Origin: an uncultured Selenomonadales bacterium
GTDB taxonomy: Bacteria; Bacillota; Negativicutes; Selenomonadales; Selenomonadaceae
DNA: 64,000 nt
Reading direction: 5' to 3'
Assembly: GCA_900314765.1 (NCBI GenBank)
Contig: OMWN01000028.1
Span: 28,904-92,903 of the forward strand
Shown: one piece after another, positions 49,018 through 56,855 of the stretch
Numbering within the stretch: position 1 is the first letter of the stretch
Layout of the letters: every line of letters begins with the position of its first letter
Translations under genes and position numbers: made by a program
Notes under the pieces: model-generated
Database searches by the model: none
Told to the model about the DNA's origin: nothing
What the model saw: the letters and a program-made list of their open reading frames with translations, nothing else

Positions 49018-50004
49018 ATGCCGAACGACAAGGACTATATAAAGGACAACAAACTCATAAAGGAAAATGAGGGGCTGAGCGCGAAAAGCAAGCGGCGGCT
49101 CTCGAACGCGAAGTCTGAAAACACGATAAAGGCGTACGACGCGGACTGGCGCGACTTCGTGGACTGGTGCACGTATCACGACATGGAGTCTCTGCCGACG
49201 ACGCCCGAGACAATCGTGAACTACATCTCGGACCTCGCCGACAACGCGAAGGCGAACACGATAGCGCGGCGCGTGACGGCCATATCGGAGAACCACATCG
49301 CCGCGGGCTACGACAGGGATGAAAATCCTGCGAAGAGCGGTCTCGTGCGCGCGACGATTGCTTCGATACGGCGCGAGAAGGGGACGTTCCAGCGCGGCAA
49401 GGCGCCTATACTCATGGATACGCTCTCGCTCCTCGCGGATGTGCTCGATGGCGACGACCTCGTGTCCATCCGCGACCGCGCGCTCATACTGTTGGGATTC
49501 GCGGGCGCATTCAGACGCTCGGAGCTCGTCGCCGTGCGCGTCGAGGACCTCACGTTCATGCAGCAGGGGCTCGTCGTCTTCATCCCGCACGCGAAGGGCG
49601 ATCAGCTTGGCAAAGGCAGCACGATTGCCATACCGTACGCGCCCGACCCGAAAATCTGCGCCGTGCGCGCCGTGAAAAAATGGCTCGACGCTTCGCGCAT
49701 CGAGTCGGGGCCACTTTTCCGCCCGTTCAAAAAAAATGATGAGCTACGCGACCGTGGCCTCTCCGATAAATCTGTCGCGCTCATCGTCAAAAAATACGTC
49801 GAGCTCGCGGGACTCGACCCGCGCGAATTTGCGGGGCACAGTCTGCGACGCGGCTTCGCGACGAGCGCGGCACAGCACGACGTCGATACGCTCTCCATCA
49901 TGCGGCAGACGCGCCACAAGTCCGAGAAAATGGTGCATCGCTACATCGAGCAGGGCAAACTTTTCAAGGACAACCCGCTCAACAAGATGTTTAAAAATGA
50001 TTAA
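49018..50004 (+). CDS. Tyrosine recombinase/integrase
   Basis: The 328-residue protein has an N-terminal core-binding SAM-like domain (about 30-120) and a catalytic domain with the family residues: Arg in GAFRRSELV, His-X-X-Arg in GHSLRRGFAT, His in RQTRHKS and the Tyr nucleophile in MVHRYIEQG. It is not XerC/XerD by N-terminal sequence. It stands alone: there is no excisionase, transposase or phage gene within the window. It may therefore be a domesticated or relic mobile-element recombinase or an inversion enzyme (inference). The start follows AGAGGAA. Its GC-rich codon use matches neighbouring genes. Confidence 0.9.
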   Translation: MPNDKDYIKDNKLIKENEGLSAKSKRRLSNAKSENTIKAYDADWRDFVDWCTYHDMESLPTTPETIVNYISDLADNAKANTIARRVTAISENHIAAGYDRDENPAKSGLVRATIASIRREKGTFQRGKAPILMDTLSLLADVLDGDDLVSIRDRALILLGFAGAFRRSELVAVRVEDLTFMQQGLVVFIPHAKGDQLGKGSTIAIPYAPDPKICAVRAVKKWLDASRIESGPLFRPFKKNDELRDRGLSDKSVALIVKKYVELAGLDPREFAGHSLRRGFATSAAQHDVDTLSIMRQTRHKSEKMVHRYIEQGKLFKDNPLNKMFKND

Positions 50005-50016
50005 GCGCATAAACAA

Positions 50017-50060
50017 AAACGCCAAGGCAGATTTTTCATCAATCCGTCTTGGCGTTTTTT
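50017..50060. terminator. Terminator of the integrase gene, bidirectional
   Basis: AAAACGCCAAG pairs with CTTGGCGTTTTTT; inner arms extend the stem. It also lies just beyond the radA stop. Confidence 0.88.
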
Positions 50061-50070
50061 GATTCCGTTT

Positions 50071-51465
50071 TTATTCGCTGCTCTTGTCGCGCGGCAATGC
50101 GAGCTTCAGCGCGTCGACAATCGTTGCAGCAGGATAGAGCTTCATACCTTTTATGCGCACGTCGGCGAGCTGACGCGCGTTTTTTTCTGGCAACACTGCC
50201 GATGTGAAGCCTAAGCGCGCGGCCTCTCTGATGCGCTGCTCGGCTTGGCTCACTGCGCGCACCTCGCCCGACAGCCCGACCTCTCCGAACACGATCATTT
50301 TGTCGCGCGGCACGCGCGAGGCGAAGCTCGACGCCATCGCAATGCAGAGGCCGAGGTCTGCCGCCGGCTCATCGATTTTGATGCCGCCTGCCGCCTTCAC
50401 GTACACGTCGCAGCTCCCCATCGGGAGCTTTACCCTTTTCTCAAGCACCGCAAGCAAAAGCTGCAGGCGCTTCACATCGACGGCGTCCGTCGTGCGCCGC
50501 GCTGGCTGAAACGGCGTCGAGGCGACGAGCGCCTGCACCTCGACGAGGAGCGGGCGCGTGCCCTCGACTGTCGGTATGATGACGGTGCCCGCGTCCGCGC
50601 CGCGCTCCGAGAGGAAGAGCTTAGACGCGTCGGGCACATCGACGAGCCCCGTGTCGCGCATCTCGAAAAGGCCAATCTCATTCGTGCTGCCAAAGCGATT
50701 TTTCACGGCACGCAACACGCGATACTCAGCATTTTTCTCGCCCTCGAAGAAAAGCACCGTGTCGACGATGTGCTCTAGGACGCGCGGACCCGCGAGCGTG
50801 CCGTCCTTCGTCACGTGGCCGACAACGAAAAGGCCAATGCCGTGCGTCTTCGCGATGCGCAGAAGCTCGACGCTCGACTCGCGCACCTGCGAGACACTGC
50901 CCGCCGCACTCTCGATGTCGGGGCGGAAAATCGTCTGTATCGAGTCGATGATGAGGAGCTCCGGCTTCACATTCTCGACGTGCACAGCAATCGTGTCGAG
51001 ATTCGTCTCGCTGACTACGTAGAGATTGTCCGCAATGGCGTCGAGCCTGTCCGCGCGCATTCTCACTTGCCGCGTGCTCTCCTCGCCCGTCACATAGAGC
51101 ACACGCCGCCCGCCGCGCGCGACGGCCGCGCACGCCCTGAGCATGAGGCTCGACTTGCCGACGCCGGGGTCGCCCGCGATGAGCACCATCGAGCCCGGTA
51201 TCATGCCGCCGCCTAGCACACGGTCGAGCTCATCGGAGCCCGTCTGAAATCTCGGATAGTCGAGCGTTGTCACGTCGCCGATGGGGCGCGGCGGATGCGC
51301 GTCCGTGAGGCCAGAGCGCACCGCGCCGCCTTTGTCCTTCGCCGTGGACACGACCTCCTCGACCATCGTGTTCCACTCGCCGCACGATGGACACTTGCCA
51401 AACCATTTCGCCGAATCATATCCGCACTTCTGACAAACAAACATCGTTTTTCGTTTGGATTTCAC
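50071..51465 (-). CDS. radA: DNA repair protein RadA
   Basis: RadA is a RecA-like branch-migration ATPase in recombination repair. The 464-residue protein has an N-terminal zinc finger (CQKCGYDSAKWFGKCPSC), Walker A GDPGVGKSSL, the RadA-specific KNRFGSTNE motif and a C-terminal Lon-like domain (ending around KLALPRDKSSE). The start is GTG at 51465, nine bases after GAGG. The ctsR-mcsAB-clpC-radA order is the usual Firmicutes one. A terminator-like hairpin lies between clpC and radA. Confidence 0.95.
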   Translation of the reverse strand: MKSKRKTMFVCQKCGYDSAKWFGKCPSCGEWNTMVEEVVSTAKDKGGAVRSGLTDAHPPRPIGDVTTLDYPRFQTGSDELDRVLGGGMIPGSMVLIAGDPGVGKSSLMLRACAAVARGGRRVLYVTGEESTRQVRMRADRLDAIADNLYVVSETNLDTIAVHVENVKPELLIIDSIQTIFRPDIESAAGSVSQVRESSVELLRIAKTHGIGLFVVGHVTKDGTLAGPRVLEHIVDTVLFFEGEKNAEYRVLRAVKNRFGSTNEIGLFEMRDTGLVDVPDASKLFLSERGADAGTVIIPTVEGTRPLLVEVQALVASTPFQPARRTTDAVDVKRLQLLLAVLEKRVKLPMGSCDVYVKAAGGIKIDEPAADLGLCIAMASSFASRVPRDKMIVFGEVGLSGEVRAVSQAEQRIREAARLGFTSAVLPEKNARQLADVRIKGMKLYPAATIVDALKLALPRDKSSE

Positions 51466-51515
51466 AATCTATCGCCTCATTATATTTTCATATATGATAT
51501 GAGAAATTATATAAA

Positions 51516-51555
51516 AAAATAATGTTGCCATCAAGCCATCAAGCTATCAAGCAAC
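51516..51555 (-). terminator. Terminator-like hairpin after clpC
   Basis: On the minus strand GTTGC and GCAAC pair around three direct TTGAT(A/G)GC repeats and are followed by ATTATTTTTTT. A weak stem with a good T tract. Confidence 0.6.
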
Positions 51556-51582
51556 ACCATTTTGAATTACACTTTCGAATAT

Positions 51583-54060
51583 TTACTTTTGCTCGTTGAC
51601 TGTCTCTTTCGCGGGCTCGCCTTTTTTCACGAATTCGAGCTCGCCATTCGTTTTCTTGATATAAATCGTGTCGCCCGCTTTGAATTTCTTCGCGAGCAGG
51701 AGCTCTGCAATCCTGTCCTCGATGCTCCGTTGGATAGCTCTTTTCAGCGGTCGCGCGCCGTATTTGAAATCCGTGCCCTCGTCGATGAGCTTTGCTTTTG
51801 CCGCTGGGCTGATGGAGAGCTCGATGCGCTTTTCCGCGAGCCTCTCGCGCACGCTGCCGAGCAGTATGTCCACGATTTTCGCGAGCTCGTTCTTGCCGAG
51901 CGGATGGAACACGATTGTCTCATCGATGCGGTTCAAAAATTCCGGCTTGAACGTCTTTTTGACCTCTCCCATGACGAGCTTCTTGACGTCGCGCGCGCGC
52001 TCGTCCTTCGTCTCCTCGTGCGTGAAAAATCCCATCGTCGGCGCCTCGTCGCGCAGCATCTGCGCGCCGACGTTGCTCGTCATGATGATGACGGTGTTGC
52101 GGAAATCGACCGTGCGGCCTTGGCTGTCCGTGAGCCGCCCGTCCTCGAGCACCTGCAACAATATGTTGAACACGTCGTAATGCGCTTTCTCAATCTCATC
52201 GAAGAGCACGATGCTGTACGGCTTCCTTCTGACGGCGTCCGTGAGCTGGCCGCCCTCGTCGTAGCCGACGTAGCCCGGCGCCGCGCCGACGAGCCGCGAC
52301 ACCATGTAGCTTTCCATGTACTCCGACATGTCGAATCTCACGATGCTGTCCTCGCTGCCGAACAGCGCCGCCGCGAGCGTGCGCGCAAGCTCCGTCTTGC
52401 CGACGCCCGTAGGCCCGAGGAACAGGAACGAGCCAATCGGCCGCTTCGGGTCTTTGAGTCCTGCGCGCGCACGGCGTATCGCTTTCGACACGGCCGTGAC
52501 TGCCTCGTCCTGCCCGACGACTCTCTTCGTCAGTAGCTTCTCGAGATTTAAGAGCCTGTCCGACTCCTTCGCGGCAATGCGCTTCACGGGGATGCCCGTC
52601 CACTGCCCGACGACCTCGGCGATGTCGTCGGCCTCGACGACGATGTTCGTGTTCTCGCCCTTGTGCCACGCCGCCTTCGCCGCGTCGAGCGACGCTTTTA
52701 TGCCGCTCTCGTCGTCGCGCAGCTTTGCCGCGCGCTCGTACTCCTGCGCGTTGATGGCCGCCGTCTTCTCGACTCTGATGTCGGCGAGCCGCTTTTCGAG
52801 CTCCTTCACGTTGTCGGGCTGCGCCACCGCCTTCATGCGCACCTTCGACGCCGCCTCGTCCATGAGGTCTATCGCCTTGTCCGGCAAAAATCTGTCGGCG
52901 ATGTACCTGTGCGAAAGCTTCACGGCTGCGTTGACGGCCTCGTCCGTGATGCGCGCGCGATGAAATGCCTCGTATTTGTCGCGGAGCCCCATGAGGATTT
53001 TTATCGAATCATCGACCGTCGGCTCTTCGACCATGATTGTCTGAAATCTGCGCGCGAGCGCCTTGTCTTTCTCGAAATATTTTTTGTACTCGTCGAGCGT
53101 CGTCGCGCCAATGATTTGTATCTCGCCGCGCGAAAGCGCTGGCTTCAATATGTTCGCCGCGTCGAGCGTGCCCTCGCCCGAGCCCGCGCCGACGAGCGTA
53201 TGCAGTTCGTCAATGAAAAGTATGACGTCTTTCGCCTTTCGGATTTCGTCGATGATGCCCTTCATGCGCTCCTCGAATTCGCCACGATACTTCGTGCCGG
53301 CGACGATGGACGCGGTCGAGAGCATGACGACGCGCTTGTCCTCGAGCATGTATGGGACACTGCCCGACACGATTGATTGCGCGAGTCCCTCGGCGATGGC
53401 CGTTTTGCCGACACCCGGCTCGCCGATGAGGATGGGGTTGTTCTTCGTGCGGCGCGACAGTATCTGTATGACGCGCTGTATCTCCTTCTCACGGCCGATG
53501 ACGGGGTCCATCTTGTCCTGCGCCGCCATCTCATTGAGCGAGCGGCCATATTTATTGAGAAGCGGCGTCTTCACACCCGCGCGCCCGTCACTCCCCGCCG
53601 CGCCGCGCTGCTCATCGTCGGGCACAGCCCTGCCGATGAGCTCCATGACTGTGCTCCTCACGAGCTCCTCGTCCGCGCCGAGCGACGTCAGCACACGCGC
53701 CGCCACATTCTCGTTCTCGTGCATGATGGCGAGCAATATGTGCTCCGTGCCGATGTAATTATTGTCGAGCGCTCTTGCCTCGTCGAGCGCCATCTGCATC
53801 ACGCGCTTTGCGTTCGGCGTGTAGTATGGGTTGTCAGACGGCTCATCGTCCTCGTCGCCCACGACGCCTTCCGCGCGCTCGCGTATGGTGTCAAGGTCGA
53901 GGCCAATCTCCATCAGCGCGCGCGCCGCCACGCACTCCTCCTCATGAATGAGGCCGAGCAATATGTGCTCCGTGCCTATGAAATTCTGCTCCAGCTCCTG
54001 AGCCTCGTACTGCGCATATTTGAGCGCCTTCATCGCTCTGGAGGTAAAAGGGGTATTCAT
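51583..54060 (-). CDS. clpC: Clp protease ATPase ClpC (HSP100)
   Basis: ClpC unfolds proteins for the ClpP protease and recognises arginine-phosphorylated substrates. The 825-residue protein has two Clp_N repeats (about 1-145), AAA1 with GEPGVGKTAIAEG, a middle domain with a UVR-like NAQEYERAAKLRDDE, AAA2 with GPTGVGKTELARTLA, and the C-terminal domain. It is encoded downstream of ctsR-mcsA-mcsB. A hairpin repeat and a terminator-like stem between mcsB and clpC suggest partly separate control. Confidence 0.97.
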   Translation of the reverse strand: MNTPFTSRAMKALKYAQYEAQELEQNFIGTEHILLGLIHEEECVAARALMEIGLDLDTIRERAEGVVGDEDDEPSDNPYYTPNAKRVMQMALDEARALDNNYIGTEHILLAIMHENENVAARVLTSLGADEELVRSTVMELIGRAVPDDEQRGAAGSDGRAGVKTPLLNKYGRSLNEMAAQDKMDPVIGREKEIQRVIQILSRRTKNNPILIGEPGVGKTAIAEGLAQSIVSGSVPYMLEDKRVVMLSTASIVAGTKYRGEFEERMKGIIDEIRKAKDVILFIDELHTLVGAGSGEGTLDAANILKPALSRGEIQIIGATTLDEYKKYFEKDKALARRFQTIMVEEPTVDDSIKILMGLRDKYEAFHRARITDEAVNAAVKLSHRYIADRFLPDKAIDLMDEAASKVRMKAVAQPDNVKELEKRLADIRVEKTAAINAQEYERAAKLRDDESGIKASLDAAKAAWHKGENTNIVVEADDIAEVVGQWTGIPVKRIAAKESDRLLNLEKLLTKRVVGQDEAVTAVSKAIRRARAGLKDPKRPIGSFLFLGPTGVGKTELARTLAAALFGSEDSIVRFDMSEYMESYMVSRLVGAAPGYVGYDEGGQLTDAVRRKPYSIVLFDEIEKAHYDVFNILLQVLEDGRLTDSQGRTVDFRNTVIIMTSNVGAQMLRDEAPTMGFFTHEETKDERARDVKKLVMGEVKKTFKPEFLNRIDETIVFHPLGKNELAKIVDILLGSVRERLAEKRIELSISPAAKAKLIDEGTDFKYGARPLKRAIQRSIEDRIAELLLAKKFKAGDTIYIKKTNGELEFVKKGEPAKETVNEQK

Positions 54061-54084
54061 CCTAATCGCTTCCTCACTCCTATA

Positions 54085-54243
54085 AAGGAAACTCTGATGA
54101 ATTGCAGTAGGAGTATTGACGAAAGATTTTTTCGTATATCAAGAAGATGTGAAGAAGCGTAGTGGTGCTACGCTGATGAGCATCGACGAAGATATACGGA
54201 AAAAGATTCGTCAAGACGACTGCTGCAATAATCCGTGTTCCCT
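54085..54243. repeat. 159-bp long-hairpin repeat with AAGGAAACTCTGAT ends (family 3 like)
   Basis: AAGGAAACTCTGATGAATTGC and its inverted counterpart GCAATAATCCGTGTTCCC bound the element. Inside, TTGCAGTAG, TTGACGAA and TTTTTTCGTATATC pair with GATATACG.AAAAA, TTCGTCAA and CTGCTGCAA, and the tip is AGCGTAG-TGGTG-CTACGCT. Almost the whole element folds back on itself. It sits between mcsB and clpC. Confidence 0.82.
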
Positions 54244-54262
54244 AAAAATCTCTCTTTTATAG

Positions 54263-54309
54263 AAAACGTGGCCGAATTGTCGATTCCTATTGGCAAATGG
54301 CCACGTTTT
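54263..54309. terminator. Terminator-like hairpin between mcsB and clpC
   Basis: AAAACGTGGCC pairs with GGCCACGTTTT (11 bp, loop 25). The plus strand has six T after it, the minus strand TTTTC. It begins nine bases past the mcsB stop. Confidence 0.7.
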
Positions 54310-54317
54310 TTCTTCCA

Positions 54318-55394
54318 TCAATTACTTGTATCCGTCAATACTTTCCTCACGACGGCCGCCCGCTCATGCGAAAGCTCCGTGCCCGCAAGATTTTCATTGC
54401 CCGCGAGATTTTTGAGGAAACTCGGCCTGCTCGCAATCAAAAGCTCCGAGAACGTCTCCGGCCTTGGCCCCGTCAAAAGCCCTGAGTCGATGCCGAGGCG
54501 CACCTTGCTGATGAGCTCGAGCGTCTCGCCCTCGCCGAGTGACCTCGCGTAGCGGAGTATGCCGTACGCGCGCCAGACCGCGTCCTCTATGCGGTCCTTC
54601 GAGTACATGATGAGTGCGTTCCTCGCGCGGCGCTCATGCTCGACGATTTCCGTCACGGCGCTCGTCAGATTGTCGATGAGCCCTTCCTCCGTAAAGCCGA
54701 GCGTCATCTGATTTGAGATGGAGAAAATATTGCCGACGGTCTCACTGCCCTCGCCGTACAGCCCGCGCACCGAGAGGCCGAGCTGCTGCGATATGTTTAT
54801 GATGCTCTGCATGTTGCGCGTGTAGACGAGCCCCGGCAGATGGACGATGACCGTGGCGCGCAGGCCCGTGCCGAGATTCGTCGGGCAGCTCGTGAGATAG
54901 CCCATCTTTTCATCGAACGCGATGTCAAGGCGGCTCTCGATGGTGTCATCGATTTTCGACGCGACGGCGTACGGCCTAGCGAGGTCGAGCCCCGGCGCCA
55001 TGCACTGTATGCGCAGATGGTCCTCCTCGTTCACCATGATGCTCGACGACCTGTCGGCAGCGATGTACGCGCTCCTATACTGCGGCTGCTTTACGAGGTT
55101 TCTCGATATGAGCTGCTTTTCGACGAGCACATCGCGCTCGAGCGGCGTGAGTCCCTCGATGCCGACGACGTCAAATTCCTGCCCGACCGCCGACTCCACG
55201 TCGCTGAAAACGGACGCCGCACGGTTCTGCACCCCGGCGAGCTCCTTCATGTTCGCGCGGTTCGGGAACGGCAGGCGCGAGAAATTCCGCGCGAGGCGAA
55301 TGCGGCTGCCGAGCGCCACGTCGCCCATCTTCGATTTGCCGTCAGCTCCGAGCCACGGCAGATGATAGTCCCTGCAAAGATCACTGACCGACAT
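54318..55394 (-). CDS. mcsB: Protein arginine kinase McsB
   Basis: McsB phosphorylates arginines on damaged proteins, marking them for ClpC-ClpP. The 358-residue protein belongs to the phosphagen kinase family: GSRIRLARNFSRLPFPN near the start, NEEDHLRIQ, TSCPTNLGTGLRATV (catalytic Cys region) and GLYGEGSE. The start at 55394 overlaps the mcsA end and follows AAGGAGG at nine bases. A longer frame upstream covers the mcsA C-terminus and is not used. Confidence 0.95.
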   Translation of the reverse strand: MSVSDLCRDYHLPWLGADGKSKMGDVALGSRIRLARNFSRLPFPNRANMKELAGVQNRAASVFSDVESAVGQEFDVVGIEGLTPLERDVLVEKQLISRNLVKQPQYRSAYIAADRSSSIMVNEEDHLRIQCMAPGLDLARPYAVASKIDDTIESRLDIAFDEKMGYLTSCPTNLGTGLRATVIVHLPGLVYTRNMQSIINISQQLGLSVRGLYGEGSETVGNIFSISNQMTLGFTEEGLIDNLTSAVTEIVEHERRARNALIMYSKDRIEDAVWRAYGILRYARSLGEGETLELISKVRLGIDSGLLTGPRPETFSELLIASRPSFLKNLAGNENLAGTELSHERAAVVRKVLTDTSN

Positions 55395-55935
55395 GCTCGT
55401 CTGCCTCCTTCCGCGCCTTTTCGCTCGCCGCAATCTTTTTCTCGAGCGCGCGTATCTGATCGCGGTACTCAGCCGCCTTCTCGTATTCCTCAGCCTTCAC
55501 GGCGTCCTGCAGCCTGCCTTTCAGTATATCGACCTCGCGGCGGTCGACGAGCACGCCGCCCGTGCGCCGAGGTATCTTGCCACTGTGCACGCTCGCACCG
55601 TGTATGCGCTTGAGGAGTGGCGTCAGCTGCTCGCGAAACGTGTCATAGCAGACGCTGCAACCGATTTTGCCCGTGTGCGCGAAATCCTCGAACGTCATGC
55701 CGCAGTTTGGGCACACGAGCCCCGACATTGGCTCGACCGCAGGCTCCGCCTTTGGCGGCTTGCCGAAAATCCCCTTGAGGAAATCATTGACCGTGAAATT
55801 TTTTGCGTCCGGCTGCGGGAAATCGCCGTATCTTGCGGCACATTCCTCGCAGAGATTTTTCTCTATTTTGCCCTCTGGGCTGATTTGCGTAATATGAATC
55901 GTTGCCTCGTTTTTGTGGCAGTCATCGCACAGCAT
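55381..55935 (-). CDS. mcsA: McsA, activator of the McsB kinase
   Basis: The 184-residue protein has CxxC zinc motifs (MLCDDCHKNEATI, NLCEECAARYG, LVCPNCGMTFEDF, KIGCSVCYDTF) and a C-terminal UVR domain (QDAVKAEEYEKAAEYRDQIRALEKK). McsA activates McsB and senses heat or metal/redox stress. It lies one base after ctsR and overlaps mcsB by 14 bases. Confidence 0.95.
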   Translation of the reverse strand: MLCDDCHKNEATIHITQISPEGKIEKNLCEECAARYGDFPQPDAKNFTVNDFLKGIFGKPPKAEPAVEPMSGLVCPNCGMTFEDFAHTGKIGCSVCYDTFREQLTPLLKRIHGASVHSGKIPRRTGGVLVDRREVDILKGRLQDAVKAEEYEKAAEYRDQIRALEKKIAASEKARKEADEHVGQ

Positions 55936-55936
55936 T

Positions 55937-56383
55937 TTACGACATCCTTTCCAGCGTCAAAAGTATCGCATGAAGAAGCGCGACCCTGTCCTCGCCCTCG
56001 AGGTTCCTGTACGCCGTGTTTATCACGGGCACCAAAAGCGCCGCCTCGCGATTTGTTATCATCTGATGCTTCAAGAGATACCCAATCATCGAGCGCACCG
56101 TCTCTATGGACGTGTTCTCGTCGATTTTGTCCATCATGTCCTGATAGACGAGGTTTTCCGTCGGCACCTGCGATATGCGAATGAAGCCGCCGAGGCCGCG
56201 ACGCGACTCGACGACAAAGCCCTTCGTCGGCGTGAATCGCGTCGAGAGGACGTAGCTTATCTGCGACGGCGCGCAGTCGATTTTATTCGCAATGTCCGTG
56301 CGCCGAAGCTCGACATGCCCGTCGTTTTGCTGCGCAAGCTGTCCGAGTATGTAGCTTTCGATAAGATCCGCGATGTTGCTCAT
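55937..56383 (-). CDS. ctsR: Class III stress repressor CtsR
   Basis: CtsR represses clp and its own operon until heat or misfolding inactivates it through McsB. The 148-residue protein has the winged HTH (IADLIESYILGQLA.., CAPSQISYVLSTRFTPTKGFVVESRRGLGGFIRI with the tetraglycine-type wing RRGLGG) and a C-terminal dimerisation domain. The start at 56383 (MSNIADLI) follows AAGGTGA. A longer in-frame stretch upstream has no site. Confidence 0.95.
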   Translation of the reverse strand: MSNIADLIESYILGQLAQQNDGHVELRRTDIANKIDCAPSQISYVLSTRFTPTKGFVVESRRGLGGFIRISQVPTENLVYQDMMDKIDENTSIETVRSMIGYLLKHQMITNREAALLVPVINTAYRNLEGEDRVALLHAILLTLERMS

Positions 56384-56432
56384 ATAAATCACCTTCAACA
56401 AATAAATCAACATCAATTTCGATGGCCAACGA

Positions 56433-56488
56433 TTTATTGACCATTTGACTTTTGCCCTTATTATAGACTAAAAGTCAAACTTTTTCAA
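56433..56488 (-). promoter_or_regulatory. ctsR operon promoter with CtsR-like half-sites
   Basis: On the minus strand TTGAAA (56488-56483) and TATAAT (56465-56460) are 17 bases apart. GTTTGACT lies in the spacer, and AGTCAAATGGTCAAT follows the -10. These resemble the CtsR heptad RGTCAAA, but the spacing is 8 rather than the usual 10 bases, so the operator assignment is tentative. Confidence 0.7.
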
Positions 56489-56505
56489 TACAAACTTAAA
56501 CAAAG

Positions 56506-56748
56506 ACCCTCTCCGGCCCCTACGGGGCTACCTCCCCCAAAGTGGGAGGCATATAACGAGGGCTTTACGCTAAAACTTGGCGATTGAATAAAATGTTTTA
56601 CGCTTTCGTTAGTCGGTTATTTAGCTAGGATAAAGGTCTAGCACTTTTATGTGTGAATCGATTCAGTTAGAGTAAATAATCTCAGAATCTGTAAATCAAG
56701 CCTCCCACTCTGGGGGAGGTGCCGAGCGAATGCGAGGCGGAGAGGGTT
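56506..56748. repeat. GC-rich inverted-end repeat, family 1, copy D
   Basis: Left ACCCTCTCCGGCCCC, right GAGGCGGAGAGGGTT. It shares CGCTTTCGTTAGTCGGTTAT and AGTAAATAATCTCAGAATCTGT with B and C. Compared with C it has an extra about 40 bases in the middle with TGAATCGATTCA, which also occurs in copy A. It lies directly behind the ctsR promoter. No gene is visible in 56384-56855. Confidence 0.88.
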
Positions 56749-56790
56749 AACAATGGCAACGTATTATCAAGCAAAATATTTTTCAATAAA

Positions 56791-56850
56791 AAAAGAAAAG
56801 ACCTTTCACTTCATTCAATCGAGTGCTTGAATGAAAAGTGAAAGGTCTTT
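56791..56850 (-). terminator. Terminator of the DUF445 operon
   Basis: AAAAGACCTTTCACTTCATTCAA pairs with TTGAATGAAAAGTGAAAGGTCTTT (about 20 bp, one small bulge); minus strand follows with TTTTCTTTTTTT. Confidence 0.9.
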
Positions 56851-56855
56851 GTGTC

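Noticed and set aside
48694..50060. Attachment sites (attL/attR) around the integrase
   Set aside because: Short AGACAAATA-type direct repeats upstream are AT-rich chance matches, and no matching repeat was found downstream or at a tRNA.
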